Notes under the pieces: model-generated
The model's input: only the letters and a program-made list of their open reading frames with translations
Database searches by the model: none
What the model was told of the DNA's origin: nothing
Position numbers and translations under genes: made by a program
Origin: Nakamurella alba
GTDB taxonomy: Bacteria > Actinomycetota > Actinomycetes > Mycobacteriales > Nakamurellaceae
Direction: 5' to 3'
NCBI RefSeq assembly: GCF_009707545.1
Contig: NZ_WLYK01000005.1
Coordinates: 434,001-498,000, forward strand
Length of the DNA: 64,000 nt
Shown: positions 33,070-41,985 of the stretch, one piece after another
Layout: every line of letters begins with the position of its first letter
Numbering within the stretch: the stretch's first letter is position 1

Positions 33070-34821
33070 TCAGTGCCGGGAGGCGCGGCGACGGCCGAGG
33101 AGCAGGGTGAATGCACCGGCGCCGAGCAACACGGCACCGACACCCGCCCAGGGCGCCACGTCCACGCCGGTGGCCGAGAGCTGCGGTCCGGCGGTCGAGG
33201 TCGGCGACAGCAGGGTCGTCGAGCCGGTGGGTGCGACCGCCGAGGAGCTGCTGGTCGATGGGGTGGTGACCGGCCGCCAGGTGACCGAAGAGCTGCTGGT
33301 GGTCGGTGCCGCCGTCGACGACGACGCAGGTGCGGACGTCGTGGTCTCCGAGGTGCTCGACTGTGAGGTCGAGACAGACGTGCTCGGAGCAGATGTCGAG
33401 GTGACCGGCGCGGCAGCCACGGTCAGCGACAGCACGACGATCGTCGACTGCGCCGGGTCCTGGCTGTCGTACACCCGGACCGAGAACTCGTAGGTGCCGG
33501 GCGTGGTCAGCGTGCCGGACAGCAGGCCGTCCGCGGTCAGCGTCAGACCCTCGGGGATCTCCTTGGATTCCCAGGTGAACGGTCCGACGCCGGTGGCGAC
33601 CAACTGGGTGGAGTAGCTGCCGGACGCGGACGCCTCGGGGAGCGACTGGGTGGTGACCACCGGGGCCGGCTCGACAACGACGAGCGTGCCTGTGGTTTCG
33701 GTACCCGGGTAGATGCTGTCGCCGGAATAGCTGAGCAGGATCTCGTAGGTGCCGGCAGCCAGCGACGAGGCGTCGCAGTCGGCGTGTCCGGCGGAGTCCA
33801 GGGTAACACCGGTGCAGAGCGAGGCGAGGCCGGCGTAGAAGCTCGCGGTGCCGGTGGGGACGTCGTAGTTGCCGGTGATGTCAGCCGCCAGCGACACCTG
33901 CCCGGCGGGCTGCGTCCCGGCGGTGAGACCGAGCTGCGCCGCGGGCTCGTCCCAGGAGATCTGGATCTGACCGTTGCCGAGGCGCACACCGCTGTCGCCG
34001 GAGGCGTTCTCGACGGTCGGCGACGCATAGCCGGCCCCACCCGCGCCGGACTGTCCGTAGCCGCCACCGCCGCCACCGTAGTAGCCGCCACCACCACCGC
34101 CACCGGGACTGGTGCCCTCGGTGGTCGAGGAGCTGCCGCCGAAGCCTCCGGCCAGGGTCGCGTTGGCAACGAAGAATGCGTCCGTCCCATTGCCGTCCGG
34201 CGAGATCCCACCTGTGCCGGGGGCGGTCTGGCTACCACCGGTGGCAGCGACATAGCCCAGATCCGCGGGCGCGCTACCGTCGCCGCCGGAGGTGTTCGGG
34301 CCACTGCCGGACCCTCCGCGATCCGAGATCTGCTCACCGGCCTCGATCCGGGTGCCACCAGCTCCTCCGCCACCACCCGCGACCGCAATCACCGTGCCGT
34401 CGAGAGTGATCATCGACATCCCACCCCCGTTGCCGTACCTCGAGCCCGGGTAGGTGGGGCCGCCGTTGCCGTAGGTGAACGCTGCCTGCCCCTGGGAACC
34501 GGCTTGGCCGACCAAGACCCGGACAGTGGCTCCGGGAGTGACGCCGAGGTCGCCGCGGGTCATGCCGCCGGCACCGCCCGAGACACCGAAACCCGAGGAG
34601 CCGCCGGATGCCCCGTAGAGCAGGAACGAGATCCGGTCCACGCCGGCCGGCACCACGAAGTCCTGGCTCGCGCCGGTGTAGTCGAAGGTGTGGGTGCAGA
34701 CCCCGTCCTCGCACATGACCGGCGAATCGGCGACCGCCGTCCCGGACGCCATGACGGATGTGGAAACGACGAGCAGCCCCGCGGCCGCGGCCGTACGGAG
34801 GAGTCGAGCAATGCCGGACAC
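33070..34821 (-). CDS. Glycine-rich cell-wall-anchored protein (large)
   Basis: A 583-residue surface protein. In order: signal peptide (about 1-32); a CEDGVCTHTFDYTG segment; a glycine-rich lectin-like domain (about 60-285, with GGGGGGGYYGGGG); an Ig-like domain (about 300-365); a second Ig/He_PIG-like domain (about 372-455); a long Ser/Thr stalk; and a C-terminal sorting signal with LSATG, a hydrophobic helix and RRRASRH. It should be attached to the wall by a sortase, although Ser at the second position is unusual for LAxTG. The paralogous gene lies just upstream, and the two promoters share a motif. Confidence 0.8.
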   Translation of the reverse strand: MSGIARLLRTAAAAGLLVVSTSVMASGTAVADSPVMCEDGVCTHTFDYTGASQDFVVPAGVDRISFLLYGASGGSSGFGVSGGAGGMTRGDLGVTPGATVRVLVGQAGSQGQAAFTYGNGGPTYPGSRYGNGGGMSMITLDGTVIAVAGGGGGAGGTRIEAGEQISDRGGSGSGPNTSGGDGSAPADLGYVAATGGSQTAPGTGGISPDGNGTDAFFVANATLAGGFGGSSSTTEGTSPGGGGGGGYYGGGGGGYGQSGAGGAGYASPTVENASGDSGVRLGNGQIQISWDEPAAQLGLTAGTQPAGQVSLAADITGNYDVPTGTASFYAGLASLCTGVTLDSAGHADCDASSLAAGTYEILLSYSGDSIYPGTETTGTLVVVEPAPVVTTQSLPEASASGSYSTQLVATGVGPFTWESKEIPEGLTLTADGLLSGTLTTPGTYEFSVRVYDSQDPAQSTIVVLSLTVAAAPVTSTSAPSTSVSTSQSSTSETTTSAPASSSTAAPTTSSSSVTWRPVTTPSTSSSSAVAPTGSTTLLSPTSTAGPQLSATGVDVAPWAGVGAVLLGAGAFTLLLGRRRASRH

Positions 34822-34925
34822 GAGCGTGCCTTTCCCGGAAGGAGCAGTGCAGGGCTCGGCCGCACGGACTGCTTCCGAGTGTCCGGAATGTACCAGTCTG
34901 CAACTGGGCGACTACCAGGGGTGGT

Positions 34926-35957
34926 CTATGACACGGATGGCCGTCGACGGGCGGCGCCCACCATCGCCGATCCGGCAGCCAGCAGTCCGGCACCGATGGC
35001 GAGCAGCGCGCCGATCGGTGCGCCGGTCCAGGCGAGTCCGTGGCCCGACCCCTCCGGTGCCGGGGCCGCGCCGAACGGGGAGCGGCTGGCGCTGATCACC
35101 ACGAGGCCGTCACCGCGCCGCACGCCCGTCTCGCCGCGGACCTGGGTGACCGCGGCCGCGGCGAACCCGGAACCGCCCGCGCCGGACTGCGCCTCGCCGC
35201 CACCGCCGCCGCCGTAATAGCCACCGCCACCGCCCGCGCCGGCTTCGAAGAGGTGGTCACTGCCCGCGCCGCCCGCACCGGGAGTCGTACCGGTGGCCGG
35301 ACCCTGGCCGGGACTTCCGTTGTGGTACAGGCAGACTCCGGCAGCGCCCGGTCCGGTCGGGGTGCCGCCGGTGGGCGGATCATCGCCCTGGAAGTGGTTG
35401 CCGGACCCATTGATCCCGGTACTGCCGGCCCCGGCACCGTCGCCGCCGACGTCCGGGATGTCGCCCACGCCGTACTGCTTGCCGTCGCTGCCACCGCCGC
35501 CGCCACCTCCGGCGGCCAGCAGCAGGGTGCCGTCCTCGGCCCCGACGAACGAACCGCCGCCGCCCCCACCGTTGAACCCGCGGGCGGAGACGCCGCCGCC
35601 TCCGCCGAAAGCGCCTGCCTTGCGGCCGCGCTGACCGATCAGCACGGTGTACTCGTCGTAGGTCTGCACCGCCAGCACCCCGGTGGTGAGCCCGCCGGCG
35701 CCGGGGAGCACCCGCGGGAACAGGTCCGAGCGATCTCCCGCCGCGCCGTACACCTCGATCCTGATCTCGCCGACACCTTCGGGTACGACGAAGGTCTCGA
35801 TCTTTCCGGTGTATTCGTACGTCCAGCTGCAGACGTCCCCGGAGCAGCGCATCGGCGGGGCGGCGGGTGCGGGAGCGGCCGAGGCGGGCGCGCCGATCAG
35901 CGCCGACGACGCCGCCGCGACGACCGCGCCGATCCGAAGGAGCCCCCTGCCCGCCAT
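34926..35957 (-). CDS. Glycine-rich cell-wall-anchored protein (small)
   Basis: A 343-residue paralogue of the downstream surface protein. After the signal peptide comes CSGDVCSWTYEYTG, then a glycine-rich domain (about 60-295) with GGGGGYYGGGGGGEAQSGAGG. The C-terminus has LAWTG, a hydrophobic helix and ARRRPSVS, a good class E (LAxTG) sortase signal. It lacks the Ig domains and stalk of its paralogue. The ATG lies 6 nt after a TACTTT box, so it is probably leaderless. The function is probably surface binding; the ligand is unknown. Confidence 0.8.
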   Translation of the reverse strand: MAGRGLLRIGAVVAAASSALIGAPASAAPAPAAPPMRCSGDVCSWTYEYTGKIETFVVPEGVGEIRIEVYGAAGDRSDLFPRVLPGAGGLTTGVLAVQTYDEYTVLIGQRGRKAGAFGGGGGVSARGFNGGGGGGSFVGAEDGTLLLAAGGGGGGGSDGKQYGVGDIPDVGGDGAGAGSTGINGSGNHFQGDDPPTGGTPTGPGAAGVCLYHNGSPGQGPATGTTPGAGGAGSDHLFEAGAGGGGGYYGGGGGGEAQSGAGGSGFAAAAVTQVRGETGVRRGDGLVVISASRSPFGAAPAPEGSGHGLAWTGAPIGALLAIGAGLLAAGSAMVGAARRRPSVS

Positions 35958-36000
35958 CTGCGGAAAGTATCAGTCAGCGACCGAGCAGTCACTCCCCGGA

Positions 36001-36044
36001 ACGGACGAACGCCCGGAACAGCGTGCGCTGTTCCGGGCGTCCGT
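36001..36044 (-). terminator. Terminator of the amino-acid transporter operon
   Basis: The arms CGCCCGGAACAGC (36010-36022) and GCTGTTCCGGGCG (36027-36039) form a perfect 13-bp stem with a 4-nt loop, extended outward by ACGGA/TCCGT. It lies 15 nt downstream of the substrate-binding protein stop. Confidence 0.88.
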
Positions 36045-36058
36045 GGATCAGGGGGTGA

Positions 36059-37024
36059 TCAGCAGGCGGGCATCTCCGGGAAGTCCGCGGCCGGGACCTC
36101 GAAGTTCTTCTCGTAGAAGGCGGCCAGCCCGCCGTCGGTCTGCTGGGTGCAGAGGAAGGTGTTCAGCACGTCCACCAGGGCGGTGTTGCCCTTCTGGACG
36201 GCCCAGGAGCCGTAGCCGATCTGCAGCGGCTCGGGCAGGTCGGCCTTCTTGACCTGGTCCGGGTTGGCCTTCTGGTACTGGGCCAGGATGTAGTCCTCGA
36301 GCACCGAGCCCTGGGCGCGGCCCGTCGAGACCTCGAGCAGCGCCGCGTTCTGGTCGGGGAAGCCGCTCACCGTCGCGTTCGGGAAGGTGTCCTTGGCCAG
36401 CTGCTCGCCGGACGAGCCCTGCAGTGCGGTGATGACCTTGCCGGACTGGTTGTAGTTCTCGATCGTCGGCGCGGTGGTGTCGTCGTTCTTGACCGCCAGG
36501 ACCGAGGTGTAGGGGACGTACTCGCGGCTGAAGTCGACGACCTTCTTGCGCTCGTCGGTCGCGGTCAGGCCGACGGAGACCATGTCGAACTTCTTCGACT
36601 GCAGACCCGGGATCAGGCCGTTGAAGTCGAGGTTCTGGATGTCCAGGGTCAGGCCCAGCTCGGTGGCCAGCGCGTTCAGCAGGTCCACGTCGTAGCCGGC
36701 CGGCTGACCGGCGTCGTCCAGGTACATCTCCGGCTCGAACTGCAGGTTCATGCCGACGGTGAGCGTGCCCGGGGTGAGCAGGTTCAGCGTGGAGGTGTCG
36801 ACGGTGACGGCACCGGAGGATGCACTCGCCGAGCCTTCGGACGTCGCAGCGGATGTGGCCGACGATGCCGCGGAGGAGGCGGAGGTGGCCGCGGCGGTGG
36901 TGGCCGCGGTGGAGGACGAGCCGGAGCCGGAGTCGCTGCCGCAGGCGGCGAGCACCGTGACCATGGCCAGGGCGGTCCCGGCGATGATGCCGCGCTTGAC
37001 GGCGCGGACGTTCAGAACTCCCAC
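36059..37024 (-). CDS. Amino-acid ABC transporter substrate-binding lipoprotein
   Basis: A 321-residue solute-binding protein of family 3. The signal peptide ends in lipobox LAAC (Cys28), a Ser/Thr/Ala linker runs to about residue 75, and the binding domain follows (LTVGMNLQFEPEMYLDDAGQPAGYDVDLLNALA, then KKFDMVSVGLTATDERKKVVDFS). It presumably captures a polar amino acid outside the membrane for the permease and ATPase encoded upstream. The GTG start is 43 nt after the permease stop. It is the last gene of the operon, followed by a strong terminator. Confidence 0.92.
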   Translation of the reverse strand: MGVLNVRAVKRGIIAGTALAMVTVLAACGSDSGSGSSSTAATTAAATSASSAASSATSAATSEGSASASSGAVTVDTSTLNLLTPGTLTVGMNLQFEPEMYLDDAGQPAGYDVDLLNALATELGLTLDIQNLDFNGLIPGLQSKKFDMVSVGLTATDERKKVVDFSREYVPYTSVLAVKNDDTTAPTIENYNQSGKVITALQGSSGEQLAKDTFPNATVSGFPDQNAALLEVSTGRAQGSVLEDYILAQYQKANPDQVKKADLPEPLQIGYGSWAVQKGNTALVDVLNTFLCTQQTDGGLAAFYEKNFEVPAADFPEMPAC

Positions 37025-37067
37025 AAGGGTTCCCTTCTCGATGCTGCGCCCGGGATCGGGACGTCAG

Positions 37068-37829
37068 TCAGCTGGATACGGCGGTGGTCGGTCGACCGGT
37101 GGCGGCGATCAACTGCTCGATCCGTCGACGTTGACGTCCGCGAATGGCCGTGGCGATCCGCCCCTTGGGCGGGCTGGACAGGGCCTTCTCGATGAGCCGG
37201 AACACGAAATCGATGACGAACGCGGCCACCACGTAGATGCCCGCGGCCGCCGTGTAGAGCACGAACGGCTGGAAGGTGGAGCTGACCAGGTTCTGGGTGA
37301 CCCGGACGACCTCCAGCAGACCGATCACGGTGAAGGTCGAGGTGTCCTTCACCATGCCGATGAACATGCTGCCGATGTTGGGCAGCGCGATCTTGCCGGC
37401 CTGCGGCAGGATCACCGAGAAGAAGATCCGGGTGGGACGCATGCCGAGGGCCTGGCCGGCCTCGCGGTGCCCCATCGGGACGGCTTCCAGTGCGGAGCGG
37501 AAGATCTCGGCGAGGAACGCGCTGTACAGCAACGACAGGGCGATCACGCCGGCCTGGTAGACGGAGAAGCTGATCCCGAACACCAGGGAAACGCCGAAGT
37601 ACACCCAGATGACGCTCACCAGCGCGGGCACACCGCGGAACACGTTGATGTACAACGCTCCCAGCCAGGACCACGGGGCGCGGGCGGTGCGCAGCATCGC
37701 CAGCGCGAGGCCGAGCACCACCGAGATCAGCAGTGCGGTCAGCGAGACCTTGAGCGCTGTGAACAACCCGTCGAGGAGGGCGTCCTTGTTGTCCCAGATC
37801 AGGCCCCAGTCGTAGGTCTGGTCACCCAT
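37068..37829 (-). CDS. Amino-acid ABC transporter permease
   Basis: A 253-residue HisM/GlnP-type permease with about five membrane helices. The ATPase-coupling EAA loop is ALEAVPMGHREAGQALGMRPTRIFFSVILPQAGKIALP. The ATG at 37829 overlaps the stop of the ATPase gene (TGATG), so translation is coupled. It probably works as a homodimer with the ATPase and the binding lipoprotein encoded on either side. Confidence 0.93.
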   Translation of the reverse strand: MGDQTYDWGLIWDNKDALLDGLFTALKVSLTALLISVVLGLALAMLRTARAPWSWLGALYINVFRGVPALVSVIWVYFGVSLVFGISFSVYQAGVIALSLLYSAFLAEIFRSALEAVPMGHREAGQALGMRPTRIFFSVILPQAGKIALPNIGSMFIGMVKDTSTFTVIGLLEVVRVTQNLVSSTFQPFVLYTAAAGIYVVAAFVIDFVFRLIEKALSSPPKGRIATAIRGRQRRRIEQLIAATGRPTTAVSS

Positions 37830-38740
37830 CACTTCACCGCCTTGATGAACTCGATCGCCCGTGGGCTGGTGCAGTTCTCGTAGAAGCCGCGGCCGCCGCT
37901 CTCGACGACGACCCCGTCCTCCATGAACACGTTGAGATCGCCGACCTCACGGGCGAAACCGATCTCGTGGGTGACCACGACCATGGTCATCCCCGACTCG
38001 GCGACCGCCTGCATGGTGCGCAGCACCTCGCCGACGAGCTCCGGGTCCAGTGCCGAGGTGGGCTCGTCGAAGAGCATCACCTTCGGGTCCAGGGCCAGCG
38101 CCCGGGCGATGGCCACCCGCTGCTGCTGGCCGCCGGAGAGCTGGCTCGGGTAGTGCCCGGCACGGATCAGCAGACCGACCCGGCGCAACTCCTCCGCGGC
38201 ACGCGCCTCGGCGTCCCTGCGGGACAGTCCGCGGACGGAACGCAGTGGCAGCGCCACGTTGTCGAGCGCGGTGAGGTGCGGGAAGAGGTTGAACTGCTGG
38301 AAGACCATGCCGACGGTGCGGCGCAACTGCAGCGAGTTGCCGCGGGGTGCTGTGCTTCCGGCTCCGTACTCGTGGCCGTCGACCACCAGGGATCCGCTGG
38401 TCGGCTTCTCCAGCAGGTTGATGGTGCGCAGCACTGTCGACTTGCCCGAGCCGGACGGCCCGATCAGCACCACGTGCTCGCCCTGGTAGATGTTCAGGTC
38501 GATGCCCTTGAGCACCTCCAGGTCACCGAACGACTTCCGGATCCCGGCCAGCTTCACCACGGGATCGCCTGTCGGGCCGTTCTTCTCGAACGCCGACGGG
38601 GTGTGGTGGGCGGGACGCTCCACCGCGATTGCGCCGCCGGCCGGGGCCGCTTCCGGTGTGACCTCCGTATCCGGGGTCTCCGGCTTGGCGAAGGCGTCCA
38701 CATCGGGCTGCCCGGTGGGGTGCGGCGGGGTTCCGGTCAT
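37829..38740 (-). CDS. Amino-acid ABC transporter ATPase
   Basis: A 303-residue ABC ATPase of the polar amino-acid uptake type. After a non-conserved extension of about 60 residues come Walker [10 protein letters not shown], the signature LSGGQQQR, Walker [13 protein letters not shown] and the switch His (VVTHE). The ATG overlaps the aminotransferase stop (TGATG). The extra N-terminal tail is longer than in GlnQ/HisP (about 245 residues). Confidence 0.94.
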   Translation of the reverse strand: MTGTPPHPTGQPDVDAFAKPETPDTEVTPEAAPAGGAIAVERPAHHTPSAFEKNGPTGDPVVKLAGIRKSFGDLEVLKGIDLNIYQGEHVVLIGPSGSGKSTVLRTINLLEKPTSGSLVVDGHEYGAGSTAPRGNSLQLRRTVGMVFQQFNLFPHLTALDNVALPLRSVRGLSRRDAEARAAEELRRVGLLIRAGHYPSQLSGGQQQRVAIARALALDPKVMLFDEPTSALDPELVGEVLRTMQAVAESGMTMVVVTHEIGFAREVGDLNVFMEDGVVVESGGRGFYENCTSPRAIEFIKAVK

Positions 38741-39906
38741 CACTGTCGCCCTCCGGAGGTCTCGGCGTACCAGGCCAGGATGCGGTCCATCCCGGTGGTC
38801 AGTTGCTCCACGGAGCTGGCGAGGGACAGCCGCAGGTGGCTGCGAGCGGTGTCGCCGAAGGCCGTCCCGGGTGCGGTGGCCACGCCGTGGTGCACGAGAT
38901 CAATGGCTGCGACGCGGGAGTCGACCCCGTCGCCGAGCGGGAGCATCAAGTAGAAGGCGCCGGACGGCACGGTGACGTCGATGCCGGCAGCGGTGAGCCG
39001 GTCGACGACCAAGTCGCGCCGGGTGCGGTAGGTCGCGACCATCTCGCCGACGACGTCCTGCGGGCCCTGCAGCGCGGCGAGCGCGGAGGCCTGCGAGGCG
39101 GCGGAGATCGAGGAGAGCAGCGGCTCCTGCAGCCGGGCGAGGGTGGGGGTGAGCCAGTCCGGCCCGGTCAGGTAGCCGACCCGGGAGCCGGTCATCGCGT
39201 AGGTCTTGGAGAAGCTCCAGACGCTGACCACGTGTTCCGGCGCGATGGCGAAGGCGTTGGTGTGCGTGCCCTCGAACAGGATCTCGTCGTACACCTCGTC
39301 GGCCAGTACGGTGATCCCGCGGTCGGCGGCGGCCTCGACCAGAGCCGCGACCAGTTCCGGCGGGAAGACCACACCGGTCGGGTTCGACGGGGTGTTCAGC
39401 ACCAGGATCCGGGTGGACGGGGTGAACAACGACTCGATCTCGGCGAGGTCCGGCAGGAAGCCGTTCTCCGCGCGCAGCGGGTAGTGCACGGCGTGGCCGC
39501 CGTTGAGGATCGTCTGCATCTCGTAGTTCGGCCAGGCCGGATCGGGGACCAGCACTTCGTCGCCCGGCGTCAGGATGGCTGCGAACACCGCGGCGATCCC
39601 CTGGACGGCGCCCTGGCTGACCACGATCTGGTCGGGCGCACGCTCGAGACCGTAGAGCCGGTGCAGTCTCTCGGTGATAGCGGCGCGCAGCACGGGGGTG
39701 CCGGCGCTGTGCGTGTAGCGGTTGGCGGCGGCGCTGGTGGCGTGGCCGGCCTCGACGATGTGGGCGGGGGTCAGGAAGTCCGGCTCACCGATCTCCAGGT
39801 GCACCACGTCGGGCAGGGCGAATGCCAGGTTCACGATCTCGCGGATACCGGAGCCCGGGACGGCGGCGGCCGCCGCGCTGACGCCGGGGGTCAACAGCGC
39901 GCTCAT
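38740..39906 (-). CDS. PLP-dependent class I aminotransferase
   Basis: A 388-residue fold-type I aminotransferase of the aspartate/aromatic group. The PLP-binding Lys is in [15 protein letters not shown] (about residue 235). NTPSNPTG and DEVYDE are the usual cofactor-binding segments, and a C-terminal Arg in HLRLSLA should bind the substrate carboxylate. It is the first gene of the transporter operon, so it probably deaminates the imported amino acid to its 2-oxo acid. It is divergent from the aldolase gene. Confidence 0.92.
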   Translation of the reverse strand: MSALLTPGVSAAAAAVPGSGIREIVNLAFALPDVVHLEIGEPDFLTPAHIVEAGHATSAAANRYTHSAGTPVLRAAITERLHRLYGLERAPDQIVVSQGAVQGIAAVFAAILTPGDEVLVPDPAWPNYEMQTILNGGHAVHYPLRAENGFLPDLAEIESLFTPSTRILVLNTPSNPTGVVFPPELVAALVEAAADRGITVLADEVYDEILFEGTHTNAFAIAPEHVVSVWSFSKTYAMTGSRVGYLTGPDWLTPTLARLQEPLLSSISAASQASALAALQGPQDVVGEMVATYRTRRDLVVDRLTAAGIDVTVPSGAFYLMLPLGDGVDSRVAAIDLVHHGVATAPGTAFGDTARSHLRLSLASSVEQLTTGMDRILAWYAETSGGRQ

Positions 39907-40046
39907 CGGCGCACCAGGTCTTGCTCGTTCATCACATGCAGGACGGTAGGAACCCGGTGTTTCGGGCGCAGTGAGCCAAGGTTACGAACTTGCTAACTGC
40001 TAGGTGTGACGACCGATGACCTGTCGGTTGACAGCTAGATTGCCAT

Positions 40047-40808
40047 GTGACCTTTCAGAGAAGTGAAGTCCGTGTCGGTGCGTGGTCCAGTCTCGCAGGC
40101 GGGGGGACGGCCGAGCTGCTGGCCTCCGCCGGGCCCGACTGGCTGGCCCTCGATGCGCAGCACGGCACCTGGACCGACGCCGACATCCTCTCCACCATCA
40201 GGACTGTCACGGACCTGCCGGTGTGGGTGCGGGTAGCCGACGACAGTCATGCCGGGATCGGCCGGGTGCTCGATGCCGGTGCCGCCGGGGTGATCGTGCC
40301 GATGGTGGACACCCCCGCGCAGGCCGCCGAGGCCGCGGCCGCCTGCCGGTACCCCCCGCTGGGCGGGCGCAGCTGGGGCCCGATGCACACGCTGATCGGG
40401 CGCCCGGTGCCGACCACCACCGAGGCGAACGCGGCCGTGCGCTGTGCCGTGATGATCGAAACACCGTTGGCATTGTCGAATGTCGAGGCGATCGCCGCGG
40501 TGGACGGCGTCGACATGATCTTCGTCGGGCCGTTCGACCTGTCCATCGCGCTGGGCACCGATGTCGACTCGCTAGTGGCGGACGCTGCCGATGACGCCCC
40601 GTTGCCGCGGATCGTCGCCGCCTGCCGGGCCGCCGGGATCCGGGTCGGTGTCTTCGCCGGCACCTCCGACCGCGCCGAGCAACTCGCCGAGTTGGGTTTC
40701 CAGGACATCATCGCCTTCACCGACGCCCTGCTGCTGGGTGCCGCGGTGCGCGGTGAGGTCGCGCGCTGGAACGGCGCCGGGGCTGCCGGCTCCGGCTCCT
40801 CCTACTGA
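40047..40808 (+). CDS. HpcH/HpaI-family aldolase
   Basis: A 253-residue class II pyruvate-type aldolase (HpcH/HpaI, citE-like TIM barrel). Characteristic segments are WLALDAQHGTW, GVIVPMVDTPAQAAEA, CAVMIETPLALSNVEAI and VDMIFVGPFDLSIALG, which hold the metal-binding Glu and Asp. It should cleave a 4-hydroxy-2-oxo acid to pyruvate plus an aldehyde, or the reverse. The GTG lies 5 nt after a TAGATT box (leaderless type). It is divergent from the aminotransferase, so the two probably act in one catabolic route. Confidence 0.9.
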   Translation: MTFQRSEVRVGAWSSLAGGGTAELLASAGPDWLALDAQHGTWTDADILSTIRTVTDLPVWVRVADDSHAGIGRVLDAGAAGVIVPMVDTPAQAAEAAAACRYPPLGGRSWGPMHTLIGRPVPTTTEANAAVRCAVMIETPLALSNVEAIAAVDGVDMIFVGPFDLSIALGTDVDSLVADAADDAPLPRIVAACRAAGIRVGVFAGTSDRAEQLAELGFQDIIAFTDALLLGAAVRGEVARWNGAGAAGSGSSY

Positions 40809-40819
40809 CTCCGGCGGAG

Positions 40820-40851
40820 GTCCTGCAACCCGAGGTGACGGGTTGCAGGAC
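40820..40851. repeat. 13-bp stem hairpin, recurring intergenic element
   Basis: GTCCTGCAACCCG (40820-40832) pairs perfectly with CGGGTTGCAGGAC (40839-40851) around a 6-nt loop. It lies 12 nt after the aldolase stop and may terminate it. The same arm sequence occurs at 32.9 and 48.8 kb, so it is probably a repeated element. Confidence 0.7.
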
Positions 40852-40899
40852 GTTCGGCACGACTCAACGCTGCTGGACCCCGGGCGTACGATCCGGATC

Positions 40900-41112
40900 A
40901 TGAGATCTCTGCAGCTCGACGTGCCCGACGAGGTTTATGACCGACTCGTCGAGATGGCACGTCTGGAGGGGATCCCGGTCGAGGAGATGGCGATCCAACT
41001 CCTCGGTGGACCGGCCGACGTCGGAACCAACGCCGAGCTGTTGGCCTCCTTGCCCGACCTCGGTCTCACTCCTGCTCAGATCCTGGACGCGCTCCACGCC
41101 GAGCGGCGGTAG
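40900..41112 (+). CDS. Small antitoxin-like protein
   Basis: A 70-residue protein beginning MRSLQLDVPDEVYDRLVEMARLEGIPVEE, a beta strand followed by a helix as in ribbon-helix-helix antitoxin proteins. A second helical segment follows (LTPAQILDALHAER). No toxin gene is adjacent. A TACGAT box lies 7 nt before the ATG (leaderless type). Its stop codon directly abuts that of the convergent oxidoreductase gene. Confidence 0.6.
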   Translation: MRSLQLDVPDEVYDRLVEMARLEGIPVEEMAIQLLGGPADVGTNAELLASLPDLGLTPAQILDALHAERR

Positions 41113-41985
41113 TCAACGAGTCAGCGCGGCCCGTTCGCCGGCCGGGTCGGTGTCCGGGTCGACGTCGACAACCACCTCGTGCACGCCGGCGTCTTCCAGA
41201 GCGGCGAGGTGCGTGGCGACATCCGTTGCGCGGCCGCTGGATCCGACGAGGCGCAGGGTGATCCGCAGGTCGTCGGGGTTGCGGCCGGCGGCGGTCGCAG
41301 CGGCGTGGACGATGTCGATCTCGGACCGCAGGTGCGGGACGTCGAGGTCGGGCAGGGCCTGCTGGGCCAGCCAGCCGTCACCGATCCGGCCCGCTCGCTT
41401 GAGCGCGACGGGGGAGTGGCCACCGACGTACAGCGGGATCGGCTGCGCCGGTGCGGGCAGGATCAGCATGTCCTCAGGCAGGGTGTAGCGGCCCTCGGAG
41501 CGGGCCTCCGGCCGACCCGTCCAGCAGGACCGGAGCAGCGAGATCCATTCCACGAAACGGGGTCCGCGGTCGTCGAACGATGCGTCGAGGGTCTCGAACT
41601 CCTCACGCAACCATCCCGCCCCGACGCCGAGCGACAGCCGGCCGGGTGCGAGCGCGTCGATGGATGCGGCCTGCTTGGCGAGCAACACCGGGTTGCGCTG
41701 CGGGAGGACCAGCACGGCGGTGCCGAGGCGCACCCGCGAGGTCACGGTCGCGGCCGCGGTCAGCGCGATCAGTGCCTCGACGTACGGGGTGTCGGTGGGC
41801 CAGCGCGCGATGCCGTCCGGCTCGAAAGGGTAGTAGGAGCGCACGGTTCCGGGCAGCGCGACGTGATCGCTCACCCACAGCGAGTCGAACCCGGCCTGCT
41901 CCAGGCTCGCCGCGACTTCGGCCACCCGGCCCTGTGCCGCCACCGCACCGGTGTGCGGCAGCTTGGCCCCGATTGCGACACTCAT
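41113..41985 (-). CDS. LLM-class F420-dependent oxidoreductase
   Basis: A 290-residue luciferase-like TIM-barrel protein. It shows the F420-group pattern: IGAKLPHTG at the start, SLEQAGFDSLWVSDHVALP, GTAVLVLPQRNPVLLAKQAASIDALAPGRLSLGVGAGW and PIPLYVGGHSPVALKRAGRIGDGW. It probably oxidises or reduces a small molecule with F420 (FMN is possible). The ATG overlaps the stop of the preceding SDR gene (ATGA). It is third in a run of coupled genes on this strand. Confidence 0.88.
   Translation of the reverse strand: MSVAIGAKLPHTGAVAAQGRVAEVAASLEQAGFDSLWVSDHVALPGTVRSYYPFEPDGIARWPTDTPYVEALIALTAAATVTSRVRLGTAVLVLPQRNPVLLAKQAASIDALAPGRLSLGVGAGWLREEFETLDASFDDRGPRFVEWISLLRSCWTGRPEARSEGRYTLPEDMLILPAPAQPIPLYVGGHSPVALKRAGRIGDGWLAQQALPDLDVPHLRSEIDIVHAAATAAGRNPDDLRITLRLVGSSGRATDVATHLAALEDAGVHEVVVDVDPDTDPAGERAALTR

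Noticed and set aside
40028-40041. TTGACA plus TAGATT as a -35/-10 pair before the aldolase
   Set aside because: The two hexamers are only 2 nt apart, so TTGACA cannot be the -35. Only TAGATT fits as a -10.
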